Shown piece after piece: positions 1-9,770 of a stretch of 64,000 bases of DNA (positions are counted from its first letter, which is position 1; every line of letters starts with the position of its first letter). The position numbers and the translations under genes are program-made. The DNA comes from Craspedostauros australis (taxonomy: Eukaryota; Bacillariophyta; Bacillariophyceae; Mastogloiales; Achnanthaceae), in NCBI GenBank assembly GCA_026770025.1, contig JAMXDE010000022.1, positions 372,001-436,000 on the forward strand. The letters run 5' to 3'. The notes below the pieces were generated by a model. It had not been told where the DNA came from. It was given only the letters and a program-made list of their open reading frames with translations, and did no database searches.

Positions 1-519
1 CTCCAGAACTTCGTCGTCCGCCACGCTGGGGCCGTCGAGATTGGAGGCCTCGCCCAGGAAGGCGTTGAGGTCCTCCGCCGCTCCGCCCTGCAGCAGCGCC
101 TCGCGGTACCACGATGGCTGCCGTTGCTGCTGCCCGCGGCGCTCCGTGGGCTGCTGCTGATTGGCGGCCACGTTGTTGGACGTCATGAAGCCGCCGCCGC
201 CCGCCATGCTGGTGGGTTCATTGCCGTCCACCGTGTTCATGGATGCAGCAGCGGCCGCCGCGGCACTTTGCAGCATGCTGGCATCCGACGTCCCGCCAAA
301 GCCACCGCGCGATCGACGTCGCGAGGATCGGCGGCGCTGCGCACGCGGCGTTCCCATGGTCTGCCCTCCGAACATATCGCCGCCTGCACCCGGCTGTCCT
401 GGTCCGCCTTGGCCTCCGCCTGGTCCGCCGCCGGCGTTTCCGTATCCGTAGGGATTGTCATTGCCAGCGCCTGCTCCGGCTTGGAAGAAGGATCGTGCGA
501 AAGAGCTGGATCGTTCCAT
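1..519 (-). CDS. LSD1-zinc-finger-type protein, copy 1 (5' part, cut by window edge)
   Basis: This is the N-terminal 173 residues of a protein that runs off the left edge of the window. It starts at MERSSSF (ATG at 519). It matches the N-terminal half of the complete gene at 8766-9749, with two base differences inside the coding part: one is silent and one changes a Val to Ala near the NNV-A-NQQQ stretch. The visible part is low-complexity: a Gly/Pro-rich segment, an Arg/Ser-rich patch (RRRSSRRRSRGGFGG), an Ala run and a Gln-rich stretch. The C-terminal zinc finger of the full copy would lie outside the window, so whether this copy is complete cannot be told. Function is unknown; the RS patch hints at a nuclear role, which is inference. 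Confidence 0.6.
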   Translation of the reverse strand, partial: MERSSSFARSFFQAGAGAGNDNPYGYGNAGGGPGGGQGGPGQPGAGGDMFGGQTMGTPRAQRRRSSRRRSRGGFGGTSDASMLQSAAAAAAASMNTVDGNEPTSMAGGGGFMTSNNVAANQQQPTERRGQQQRQPSWYREALLQGGAAEDLNAFLGEASNLDGPSVADDEVLE

Positions 520-540
520 GGTTGTGCGCGAAATGCAATA
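1..540. repeat. Segmental duplicate, left copy (partner 9231-9770)
   Basis: Bases 1-540 match 9231-9770 at a constant offset of 9,230 with three substitutions seen (167, 385, 532), about 99.4% identity. The match reaches the window edge on the left. It stops sharply at about 540, just upstream of the start codon, where copy 1 continues into TATCA repeats and copy 2 into unrelated AT-rich sequence. Confidence 0.9.
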
Positions 541-554
541 TGTTATTCTATATA

Positions 555-576
555 ATATCATATCATATCATATCAT
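555..576. repeat. TATCA pentamer repeat
   Basis: Four uninterrupted TATCA units lie directly upstream of copy 1 of the duplicated gene. Related repeats occur at 827-837, 1237-1256, 8625-8643 and, on the other strand, 62295-62306. Confidence 0.8.
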
Positions 577-2733
577 AATAGTACAAAGAGTCCATCATGT
601 TTCTCTCTGGAGAGAGAGGCTACTTGTACGAACCCTGGCAGAGAGCAGGATCGTTGTCCCCCACTCTGCTGTGCGCGGGTATTGTACGATGCCGAGAAGC
701 ATGCAGCGTCATCCGCGAAGAGAGAGAGAGGGAGACAGACAGCTCCTTGGCAACACCTGTGCCTTGTCAAGCCCCTTTCCAAGACTCCACATCGTACCCT
801 TCCATTCGACCATTCTCTAGAATAGTATCATATCATGCATTCAAGCCCCACCTACTCCACCCGCTTCCGCGGCGCCCACGTGAATTCGGTCTCGATCGCA
901 GCCTCCTCGTTGTCATCTTGAAAATTGTGCATTCCACAATCGGATCGCCTTTGTCCCGGTGCGTTCGATCGTGCAGATGCCGATGCAGACGTGGATGGTT
1001 GTTCACGAGGAATCGATGCAAACGTTCGATGCGCGGCCCAAGGGATGGTTGCATCCAGAGGGCAGAATGACTTCAACCGTGCAGGAAGGATGGCAGACTG
1101 GATTCCACCGTGCGAGCGGCTGAGGCCACGCCATTCCGTGGCGGCCGCAAGTTGGCGATGCCTGATGACACGCATACTGTGCGGTGCTGGGTTGCGCTGT
1201 TCCTATTCAGCTGATGATGATCTTTGGTCAGCATGTATAATATCATATCATATAATACAATAGAATACAATAGAATACTCTACAAGTGGATGGACGCTTG
1301 AATTCTCATTTGTGCCAAGTCAGCACGAACCTCACGAAACAGCCGAGATTGTACTCACATCCGGTGGCTGTACCATCATCGTACCAGAGTAGAATACCAA
1401 TATCTCATTCCGTGGTGGAACAGGTGGCAGGAAGATCGAAAGTGCAACAGATGATTCGTCGTATGGCGTATTGCGCCGTCTCTTACATCAGCCCAACGCC
1501 CACAGGATGCCAGCCAACCAGGTCCCACCCACCACTGTCGCTGTCAAGCTGTCTCCACGCACATTTTCGCAAGCGTGTGGTACAGCGTACAATGCGATCT
1601 GACACACCAGCTCCCAGATCGGTCACAAGCCTTGGTGATACCGAAGTGTCGACCCTCTGTCGTCACCGTCGGAGACTGGCGTTCATCAGCATCTTGCGAA
1701 TCTGGAATAAGAGCCGAGAGCTCGTTGACCACAACACTGGATACCGGAAGATCGGTCATGTTCAGCTGGAGTATCCTGGTGATATTCGACGCTGCTGGAG
1801 TGCAAACGCATGCCGATACCAATGCCGATACCGATGCCGATAACCACTCCTATGATGTATCATGTTATATGAGTGGAGAGATGCTCTTGATCTTGATCTT
1901 CATCTTGATCTTCATCTTGGTCTTGATCTTGATATGCTTCGGCTCGTAGCTGGTGATTGCCAAGTTGACCATCAAGTCTGGTCGTTGCGTCCTCACCGTC
2001 CGCGGGGATCGATCCCCTTCCTCAAAGCCCCGCGGACGAGAGGGAGCACATGATGGCACATGATGGAACTGTTGATGTCATTGTCCATCGGGGTGCTGAT
2101 GTCCGTACGACTATAATACTTCTGGAGAGAGCGTTGGTTCCGTCGACGTTGTTCTTCTTTGCTCGTCGGTATAGCGCATGTCGTGGTCATTGTTGTTCGC
2201 GGAGGTGTGGCCTGTTTGTCTGATCAACAGTGGGGGATGTGATGGGCGATGGATGACGCCTTTCGGCAGAAAATGATGAGTGCGCTTTCTGTGGGTGTGG
2301 CTCGCACACGATTCCGTGGGCATCGATTCGGAGTAATCGTTGCTCGCTCGCAAAACGACAGAAAACAGACCATGTGCCAATCTGTGTCGAGTCGTACCAT
2401 CCCAAAGCGTTGTTGTGTTGTGGTGCTGTCCAGTCCGTTCGTACGAACGATACACATGTTTGTTCCTGCCAGGAAACGAACACCAAGAAACATCGTGCCG
2501 TTTGGCTGACACGTCGATCGCTGTTGACCAACACCTGACAGAACTGATCAGAACTGACCAGAACCGATCAGAACAGAGGAGAGCACCACGCAGAAACACG
2601 TGGAGCAGAGTGCTCCAATTTCGCTGTTGTTGACCTTCTTTGGTACCCACCCACATGGCCACATCGAGACAACTCAAATCGCAGAAACTGATCAGAAACA
2701 GACACTGAGAGACAGACGCAGAGAGAGAGAGAT

Positions 2734-2764
2734 CACCAACACCAACACCAACACCAACACCAAC
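2734..2764 (+). repeat. CACCAA hexamer repeat in the 5' leader
   Basis: Five near-perfect CACCAA units end six bases before the ATG at 2770. They probably lie in the 5' untranslated leader of the NTPase-like gene and make an A/C-rich, unstructured start context. Confidence 0.7.
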
Positions 2765-2769
2765 GAAAC

Positions 2770-5700
2770 ATGAGCACAGCGATGGCACCGGCAGCCAGCG
2801 TGGCTGGGGCCGGCGGAGCCTCTGAGAAAGTGCCACACACCGAGTTCTGGTTCCTGAAGACTAATGCCGAGAACGATAGGTTCAAGGATTTGCGGGAGAG
2901 GGTCCTGCAAAATTCCGGTCCTATGAAATTCATGGCCTTTGCGAACGCGATGAAGTCTCTGTGTGATAAGGGTACTGAACTCGAGGATGCGCTCAACAAA
3001 GCACTCACGTTCGCGAAGAATCCTTCGGGTAACAAAAGACGCCTCGATAAGCCTAAAGACGAGAATGCGTGGATGTTGCAGATATTGGAGGCGATCTACC
3101 GTGCCATCAAGCTTGATCCACTCTTCAACGACTCCGAATTCTGGGACAGAGACTTGAGTCAAGACGGGTTGCAAACAATGATAACTTTGGCGATCAAATC
3201 AAGCGATGACACCAGCGCAACAGATGAAAAGACCATCGACGACATCGACGACATCGAAGAGGCCAGGACGAACGCAATCAAAGTCATGACGAACCCCCCT
3301 GATGAGGGGGCCGCCAGGGCGTTATGGAACGAGTCGATTGTGTGTGTAGTCAAGATGAAGTCCTCCAATCCACTGCACCGATGGCTCACCGACCCCCATA
3401 ATGTGGCGCTCGCTTGCGAGCTAAGCTCGGCTTCCGAGATAAACGACGCCGTGCTCGAGGCGCCGCTCCCGGTCATAAGAACCAAATTGAATCAAGTTTA
3501 TGCCAGTCGCTTCAAGGACCGTCTTCGTCGCTTATCCTGCGATTCATGCAACGACAAGCAGAAGGACCCGTCATTCTACATCGGCCATCTGGCTTTTCGA
3601 CACAAGGGCAACACCACCAACGCCCTCGGGACAGCCTATGTTCCAGATGATCAGAACGAAGCTGGAAGCGGCGATCTGGTTCTTGTGTACTACTCGGGCA
3701 GCGGCAAAGGCAAGACGGTGGATATCGCAGCAAGCTCTGTGACCAGGAAGGCTGCTCTCACGATGGTACTGAAGATCGATGACGACATTTCGGACGGAAT
3801 GGAGGAAGCCAAGAACCAAGCGCCGGATGCAACCGATACGGTCGAGCAAAGGGCGACAGCGATTCGGGAGAGATCGTCGTATAATGTGCTCCAGGAGGCC
3901 ATGGTGGAAACGGCCACACGATCGAAGGCAGCAATTGACAAAGTTGTCGGCTTCATCGAGAAGATGAACGAATACCATCGAGCAAAAAACCCGGGTGTTG
4001 AGGTCACCGAAGCAAAAAAGAAGGTGATCAGAGTGGTCGTGGCCATCGATGAAGCATCCTTCCTCAAGAATATATCCCGATCCATTATTCGCCACCACAC
4101 AGACTTTGGAGAGCGCCTGGGGAAATTCTTCATGAACCGGTGTGCGGGTGACGACGCAAGGCAGGATTCCAACGACCTATTCCGAGTCCACGTCGTCTTC
4201 TCCATCGCAGGGACGGGTGTGTACGGGATTGCTGTTGGATCTCAGCATGGCAACTACCTGCCCGTCAAGACCATCGCAGACCATCCGGATCGCAGAAAGA
4301 ATGTCTACAACGTCCTGCGGAACGAATACACCTGCCATGAGAAGAAAGATGTCAAAGCACGTTCACTCCCTGACTTCGCTGATTTCGACGACTTCCCTTT
4401 TCTTCGTGCCATAGTCCACAACAATTCGAGGATGACATCGATCTTGTTGAACGAGATGAACGCCACCCAGTTGTCTCCCAGGCATCCACATGAGGAGGCC
4501 AGACTCTTGATCCGGGTCTTTGATACCTTCATCGAAAGCAATGGGATGCGAATGCTTCAGGATTCCCCATCCGAAATGATGCTGACAGGAGCAAGGGCGA
4601 TCGCTGTCTTCCTCTACCAAACAGAGTTCCATCCCGAAAAGCTCAAAGAGGAAGTCGCAGCAAGCAAGTTTGCAGATATGGACTATGGCCTGGAATTCGA
4701 AGAGGTCATGACTGATCCCAAGTTTACGGAAGACGAGGGAACCGACGAGAGAAAGGAGCTCAGCAAGAAAACGATGATGTGGCTACTCGTCGCGAAGTTT
4801 GGTCTGGTGACACCAACTATCGACAAAGAGGTTACCAAAGCAGGACACAACGCAGTCTTGACCCATGCAATCCCCAAGCCATTCGAAGTCGACGAGGCAA
4901 TGCTGCTCTTGTCACTTTACATGGTGTCAGGGCGCGAGGCTGCAATGTCGATTGAAGCCTTCACGGGGACCACACCCTTCGCCTTTGAGATGATGTCAAC
5001 TCAGCTGATCAACTGCGTCATTGCTGCTGCCATGACAGTCAAGCTGGAGAAACGACTTGATCTCAACCTTCAACACATCCTGAAGACACACCTGAAGATG
5101 TACGCCAACAGCTTGGGCAAGACAACGGAGGACTACCCCGAAGGCACACCTCTGCTTGTCAATGAAAGAATCCAAGAGGTATGGAAGAAACTTGCCAACT
5201 TCGTGCCAATTTCGTACAGAACCCCCCAAGCTCTCCAAGGTTCCTACTACCACAAGGGCAACTTCAACTTGAAAGTAGAGGATCCAGCAACAAAGGAGAC
5301 GGGAGTTATCATCAAGAAGCTGAAGCTGACGCCGAAAGACGAGGTGGATAGCCAACTACAACCGACCACACGTGAGAATGGTCGGGATCTTCTCCGGCTT
5401 ACGCAGAAGACAGCCTTCTTGAAGATCGACAACGATCTATCGAACAACATGCGCAAGGTGTTGAGGGAGGTGGAAAAAGATCGTGAACGTGTCAAAGCAG
5501 CAAAGACTTTCGAGCTGCCTGGGCCGGACAATCGAATCGCAAAGCAGTTCTTTCCGCCAATCACAACCCTTCCGACTCGGACCAGCAACCTTGCCGACGG
5601 ATACGTGTCTTGTGTTGGTGTCCAAATAACACAAGAGGAACAAGATGGGAAGCAGATCTTACGGGTCGAAGACCTCGATATGTTCACCATTTGCAACCAA

Positions 5701-6288
5701 TCCAAAGACTATTTCGGAGCGGTGTCGTGCACGAAACTTGAATTGAACATGAACAATGTGCACAACGAAATCCTGGACGAAGAGCTTGGGCAGCATCGCT
5801 TTTACTGTGTTTCGAGCCGATCCACCAGCTTCCCGAAAGCACCTCGACACAAAAAGGCGCGTATCCCTTTCGGATCGTTTCCTGTGGATAAGGTACCTCT
5901 TCTTCGGGGGCCCATAAAGAGATTGGAAAGCCTCCGCAGCGACGGAGCGATGACACACAAACATGGAAAGACTTGCGTGAAGGTTTTGTCTGGTGAACCA
6001 AACGCAGTTGTTGGCGTGGCCGATCAGCTGAATCAATCCTCAGGCGATGGTGAAGGGGCGGATGGTGAAAACACGGATGGTGAAAGCACGGATGATGATG
6101 CAAACGCGGACGACGATGCAAAGATGGATGATGATGAAAGCACAGACGACTATGCAAGCATGTTCGGTGGTGCAAGCATGTTCGGTGGTGCAAGCATGGT
6201 TGGTGCAGGCATGGAAGGTGCAGGCACGGATGATGATGAAAGCATGGACGATGATTCCGACTTGCCATACCTGGGGGAAACCAGCTGA
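2770..6288 (+). CDS. Large P-loop NTPase-like protein (possible Crinkler/RHS-type family)
   Basis: A single exon of 1,172 residues. A Walker A-like loop SGSGKGKT lies at about residues 309-316. A Walker B-like strand VVVAIDEAS follows, with the acidic pair at 427-428, then a sensor-like strand ending SIAGTG at about 478-483. These suggest an AAA/STAND-like ATPase core. An N-terminal helical region of about 240 residues precedes it, with a CDSC pair just before the core, and a long helical region follows. The last 90 residues are an acidic Asp/Gly/Ser tail with repeats (MFGGAS units at about 6160-6200). The layout resembles the NTPase module of Crinkler and RHS proteins, but no LFLAK-type leader is seen, so the family is uncertain. 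A decayed paralog lies 1.2 kb downstream. The start is the first ATG after a CACCAA leader. Confidence 0.75.
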   Translation: MSTAMAPAASVAGAGGASEKVPHTEFWFLKTNAENDRFKDLRERVLQNSGPMKFMAFANAMKSLCDKGTELEDALNKALTFAKNPSGNKRRLDKPKDENAWMLQILEAIYRAIKLDPLFNDSEFWDRDLSQDGLQTMITLAIKSSDDTSATDEKTIDDIDDIEEARTNAIKVMTNPPDEGAARALWNESIVCVVKMKSSNPLHRWLTDPHNVALACELSSASEINDAVLEAPLPVIRTKLNQVYASRFKDRLRRLSCDSCNDKQKDPSFYIGHLAFRHKGNTTNALGTAYVPDDQNEAGSGDLVLVYYSGSGKGKTVDIAASSVTRKAALTMVLKIDDDISDGMEEAKNQAPDATDTVEQRATAIRERSSYNVLQEAMVETATRSKAAIDKVVGFIEKMNEYHRAKNPGVEVTEAKKKVIRVVVAIDEASFLKNISRSIIRHHTDFGERLGKFFMNRCAGDDARQDSNDLFRVHVVFSIAGTGVYGIAVGSQHGNYLPVKTIADHPDRRKNVYNVLRNEYTCHEKKDVKARSLPDFADFDDFPFLRAIVHNNSRMTSILLNEMNATQLSPRHPHEEARLLIRVFDTFIESNGMRMLQDSPSEMMLTGARAIAVFLYQTEFHPEKLKEEVAASKFADMDYGLEFEEVMTDPKFTEDEGTDERKELSKKTMMWLLVAKFGLVTPTIDKEVTKAGHNAVLTHAIPKPFEVDEAMLLLSLYMVSGREAAMSIEAFTGTTPFAFEMMSTQLINCVIAAAMTVKLEKRLDLNLQHILKTHLKMYANSLGKTTEDYPEGTPLLVNERIQEVWKKLANFVPISYRTPQALQGSYYHKGNFNLKVEDPATKETGVIIKKLKLTPKDEVDSQLQPTTRENGRDLLRLTQKTAFLKIDNDLSNNMRKVLREVEKDRERVKAAKTFELPGPDNRIAKQFFPPITTLPTRTSNLADGYVSCVGVQITQEEQDGKQILRVEDLDMFTICNQSKDYFGAVSCTKLELNMNNVHNEILDEELGQHRFYCVSSRSTSFPKAPRHKKARIPFGSFPVDKVPLLRGPIKRLESLRSDGAMTHKHGKTCVKVLSGEPNAVVGVADQLNQSSGDGEGADGENTDGESTDDDANADDDAKMDDDESTDDYASMFGGASMFGGASMVGAGMEGAGTDDDESMDDDSDLPYLGETS

Positions 6289-7439
6289 TTCCCCAGAAGC
6301 TGGAAAGACAGCACCGAGACTCCCACCGCCCCAGTTCCACCAATTCACTCGCGTTGGTGTTGGTTTTGGTGGCTCCTGCGATCGATAGTCGGGAAACCAA
6401 CAATCCTATGGCTTTCGCATCACGAAAGCGCATGCCGCTTCTTCTTCTGTGGCCTGCCGTTCTCAAGTTCAGCGATGTTGGTCAATGCCAAGAGACAAAC
6501 GACGATGGCGGTCACAGTATATCACAGAGTATCACAACATATCACATCGCACAAATGAAAGTCCAGATAACTATTATATGTACAATAAGAGTAGAACCCG
6601 TTGAGATGAACCACGTGAGCGACCCTTGCTTCACAGTTTCTCCGTTCACGGCGCTGCGGAGTTTGCAGTGTGGTATGATGCGTGTCGATGATCGTTGAGG
6701 AGTGGAGTGATGCCAATGGCGCTGTTCTCGCCTTTGGACTGTGCTGGAACGAGTGCCTCTCATGAAGGCAACTCGTTGCTCGCCGAGTGTGGACTAGTCG
6801 TAGTACGCCATCCAAGAGCAGCTGATGGAATCAACAGCAGCGAATGCGATGGCATGACTACGCCATGGCGAAGCGTTCGGCCACGTCGGGTTGGACTTGG
6901 ATTTGGACTCGAACTGCGTGCGGCTCTGTGTTGGACCCACTGCGTTCGTTGGCCTCGCGCATGCTGCTTCCGTCCATTTGCCATCCCATCCATTTGTCAT
7001 CCCATCCTGTTCCGTTCATCGACGGATCTGTTGCTTTGTGTGATGATGATGATGATGCCATCGTCGCGTTTCTTTCGTGTTTTGTTTGGTGTCTGAGAGA
7101 TCATCGAAGATCGGTTCAGTCACGGGAGTGGATTCCAATCGTGTTTCACGATGGTGTCAATTCGTCGATTCTGACGAACTTGTTTCGACATCGTCCAACA
7201 AACACCATCGTCATTGTTGTCAATGGAGGAGAGGTCTGGAGGTTGGTGACCAACGCAACGGCACAACACAACACAGCATGGCATGGCATGGCCACGAGAT
7301 GAACGAGATGAAGCGACATGATACGCAGCCATGATGACACCCAACGATGGATGGAACAGTTATTGGCATCAACATGACCTTCCTTGCACGAGGATGCGGA
7401 TACGGAAGGTGCATTGAGCCGTCTGTGATGGTTGCGCAG
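6289..7439. other. Intergenic, no supported gene
   Basis: The sequence between the NTPase-like gene and its decayed paralog. Only short frames without recognisable motifs are present; a short GATGAT run lies near 7044. Confidence 0.5.
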
Positions 7440-7736
7440 ACGGCTCACCGACCCCAAATCGTGAAGATCGTTTGCACCCAAAGCTTGGATGCTCAGATAA
7501 ACAGGACAATGATCAATGCATCCATTGCATTCATTGCATTGATCAGAAGCGATTTAGCAAAACTGTGTCCAGGTACCCGCAAACGTGGCTTCCATCACCT
7601 ATCCTGCGACTCGCGCTGAAACACGGGGAAAGCTCTCGGCATTCTACATCGGCGATCTATCGTTTCGGCACAAGGGCAACATCAATGCCCGAGGGCTCCA
7701 CGGCAATAGCATCAGCAACAGCAGGAGTAATAGCAT

Positions 7737-7771
<35 letters not shown>

Positions 7772-8330
7772 TCAGCAACAGCAACAGCAACAGTGATACC
7801 GCCCGATGATTCCACCCGAGCACGACAGCCACGGAAGCTGTTCATGACCGATGATGTGATGCAGTTCGTCTGCTGGTATTCTACATGATATCGGAAGGCA
7901 AGGCAAGGCTGTCCTCACTCCAAGGCTTCCAGGTCACGACGCCGGTGTCGTTCGAGTCGCTGTCGAGGCAGCTCATCAGCTGTGCCATTTCCGCCGCTAT
8001 GTCAATGAAACAGAACGAGCGGCCTGATCTCCAGACCATCGTGACAAATGGTCTGCGCATGTCCATCGCTGCTGTGGCCGAGACGCGAAACGTTGTAGGC
8101 GCGGATACCACCGCAGACGTAGATGCAGAGATATCGACGACAACGATGATGTAGCTCAAGGATCCTGGAACAAGATTGGTGGTTTCGTGCCGATTTCGAT
8201 CGTCTCACCCGCTGTGCTGTGTTGCGGGCCGATCGAAGAAGCTCGCAAAGATGTGGGCACGGCAGATAGAGACTGAGACGGTTCCCTTCGTATCCTTTCC
8301 GGTGGCAGAGAGCGGTCTCTTGAGGAATCA
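7440..8330 (+). pseudogene. Decayed, internally deleted paralog of the NTPase-like gene
   Basis: Blocks of this region match the 2770-6288 gene in the same order and strand. About 7570-7690 matches 3515-3625 (shared FYIG..(L/A)(S/A)FRHKGN). About 7893-8070 matches 4915-5095 (shared TTP.(S/A)FE, QLI.C.I.AAM and DL). About 8161-8200 matches 5181-5221 (FVPIS). About 8247-8320 matches 5860-5930 (P(F).SFPV). The whole ATPase core is absent, replaced by a CAGCAA repeat tract, and the blocks no longer share one frame. It is a fossil copy produced by an older tandem duplication. Confidence 0.7.
7713..7794 (+). repeat. CAGCAA/CATCAG microsatellite
   Basis: An imperfect hexamer run of AGCAAC and AGCATC units sits inside the decayed paralog, where the ATPase core is missing. 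Confidence 0.85.
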
Positions 8331-8765
8331 GATGGTGATGTTGGGTATCCAGCGCAACGGTGATTCGAATGGGGAGGAAGACGCGACTCGCATCGTGCGT
8401 GAGAAGTAGTGGATAGACTGTGCCTCGAAGCAAACGAATTGCACAGATGGCGTTTACGCAGACGGTGTTTGAAGACATCGGCAGAACACGCCAACGAAAA
8501 GTAATCAATGTTGATGTGAGTACAAGTGTGGAGAGACATGTCATGTGTAATAGGTATGCAAGTGTTGGAGGATGGTATCTGTTGCGAATGAGCCCTACCA
8601 GATAGAGAGTGATTTATACTATAGAATATCATATCATATCATCTTATGTAATGCAATATAGTATTATGGTATTATACTCTACAATGCGTTGTCGATCCAC
8701 ATGTATTTGCGTAATGACAGCAAAGTATCTGCGGTTGTCTCCTTGACGATCTGTTCTAATCTGTT
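8331..8765. other. Intergenic, with TATCA repeat at 8625-8643
   Basis: No gene seen. The TATCA array lies 3' of the zinc-finger gene and resembles the one at the end of the left duplicate. A short CTGTTCTAAT direct repeat lies at 8751-8770, partly inside the end of the gene. Confidence 0.5.
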
Positions 8766-9749
8766 CTAATGCCTCGTGGTGGTGGCCGGACTGACTGTCT
8801 TGCATCTCGGACAGTTGACCAGTGATGACAGCAGCTTGACGCTCAACTGCGTCCGACAGCCCAAGCACTGCACCAACACTTCGCCAGGCGGCGCTGATGC
8901 GTTGTCGTTGACCATGGTGCCGGCGCACAGCTCCGGCACGCGCAAGGATCGCTGGTCCACGAATCGGCGGTTGACGCGCGGTGGTGGCAACGGTGGTTCC
9001 TCCGCCTGCATGCCACCGATGCCGCCCATGCCGACGATGCCACCCACTGCGCTGGCGGCCGGCGTGAGCTTGCGCGGTTCGGGGAAGATCGGCTTCGGCT
9101 TCTTGGAGTAGTCCCCGCGCGATGCGTTGTCCGGATTCATCTGACGCCGCTCCTCGTAGGATGCCAGATCGAAGCCGATATTCTCCTTGACCTGCTTGCT
9201 GGCTTCCATGTGCGCCATGATGCGGTACTGCTCCAGAACTTCGTCGTCCGCCACGCTGGGGCCGTCGAGATTGGAGGCCTCGCCCAGGAAGGCGTTGAGG
9301 TCCTCCGCCGCTCCGCCCTGCAGCAGCGCCTCGCGGTACCACGATGGCTGCCGTTGCTGCTGCCCGCGGCGCTCCGTGGGCTGCTGCTGATTGGCGACCA
9401 CGTTGTTGGACGTCATGAAGCCGCCGCCGCCCGCCATGCTGGTGGGTTCATTGCCGTCCACCGTGTTCATGGATGCAGCAGCGGCCGCCGCGGCACTTTG
9501 CAGCATGCTGGCATCCGACGTCCCGCCAAAGCCACCGCGCGATCGACGTCGCGAGGATCGGCGGCGCTGCGCACGCGGCGTTCCCATGGTCTGCCCTCCG
9601 AACATATCGCCGCCGGCACCCGGCTGTCCTGGTCCGCCTTGGCCTCCGCCTGGTCCGCCGCCGGCGTTTCCGTATCCGTAGGGATTGTCATTGCCAGCGC
9701 CTGCTCCGGCTTGGAAGAAGGATCGTGCGAAAGAGCTGGATCGTTCCAT
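8766..9749 (-). CDS. LSD1-type zinc-finger protein, complete copy
   Basis: The 327-residue product starts at MERSSSF; the frame stays open further upstream but has no better ATG. The N-terminal half is low-complexity: Gly/Pro-rich, an Arg/Ser patch, an Ala run and a Gln-rich stretch. The middle holds a conserved-looking helical part around SWYREALLQGGAAEDLNAFL and IMAHMEASKQVKENIGFDL. The C-terminus ends in CLGC-R-x2-L...NCPRC, whose 22-residue spacing fits the LSD1-type zinc finger (CxxCRxxL...CxxC). LSD1 fingers occur in transcription and cell-death regulators of plants and protists; the role here is unknown. The 5' 519 bases and about 20 bp of leader are duplicated at 1-540. Confidence 0.8.
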   Translation of the reverse strand: MERSSSFARSFFQAGAGAGNDNPYGYGNAGGGPGGGQGGPGQPGAGGDMFGGQTMGTPRAQRRRSSRRRSRGGFGGTSDASMLQSAAAAAAASMNTVDGNEPTSMAGGGGFMTSNNVVANQQQPTERRGQQQRQPSWYREALLQGGAAEDLNAFLGEASNLDGPSVADDEVLEQYRIMAHMEASKQVKENIGFDLASYEERRQMNPDNASRGDYSKKPKPIFPEPRKLTPAASAVGGIVGMGGIGGMQAEEPPLPPPRVNRRFVDQRSLRVPELCAGTMVNDNASAPPGEVLVQCLGCRTQLSVKLLSSLVNCPRCKTVSPATTTRH

Positions 9750-9770
9750 GGTTGTGCGCGAGATGCAATA
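9231..9770. repeat. Segmental duplicate, right copy (partner 1-540)
   Basis: This is the partner of 1-540 with three substitutions seen. The right boundary lies 21 bp upstream of the start codon, where the flanking sequences become unrelated. Confidence 0.9.

Larger units (their letters stand above)
541..2769. other. Intergenic, no supported gene; short AT-rich and hexamer repeats
   Basis: I see no convincing coding region here on either strand. It holds TATCA-type pentamer repeats at 555-576, shorter versions at 827-837 and 1237-1256, a twice-repeated ACAATAGAAT unit around 1255-1277, and a GATCTT-like hexamer array at 1885-1934. Confidence 0.6.

Noticed and set aside
7713-7794. Considered a CRISPR-like array
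   Set aside because: It is a plain hexamer microsatellite without spacers, in a eukaryotic genome.
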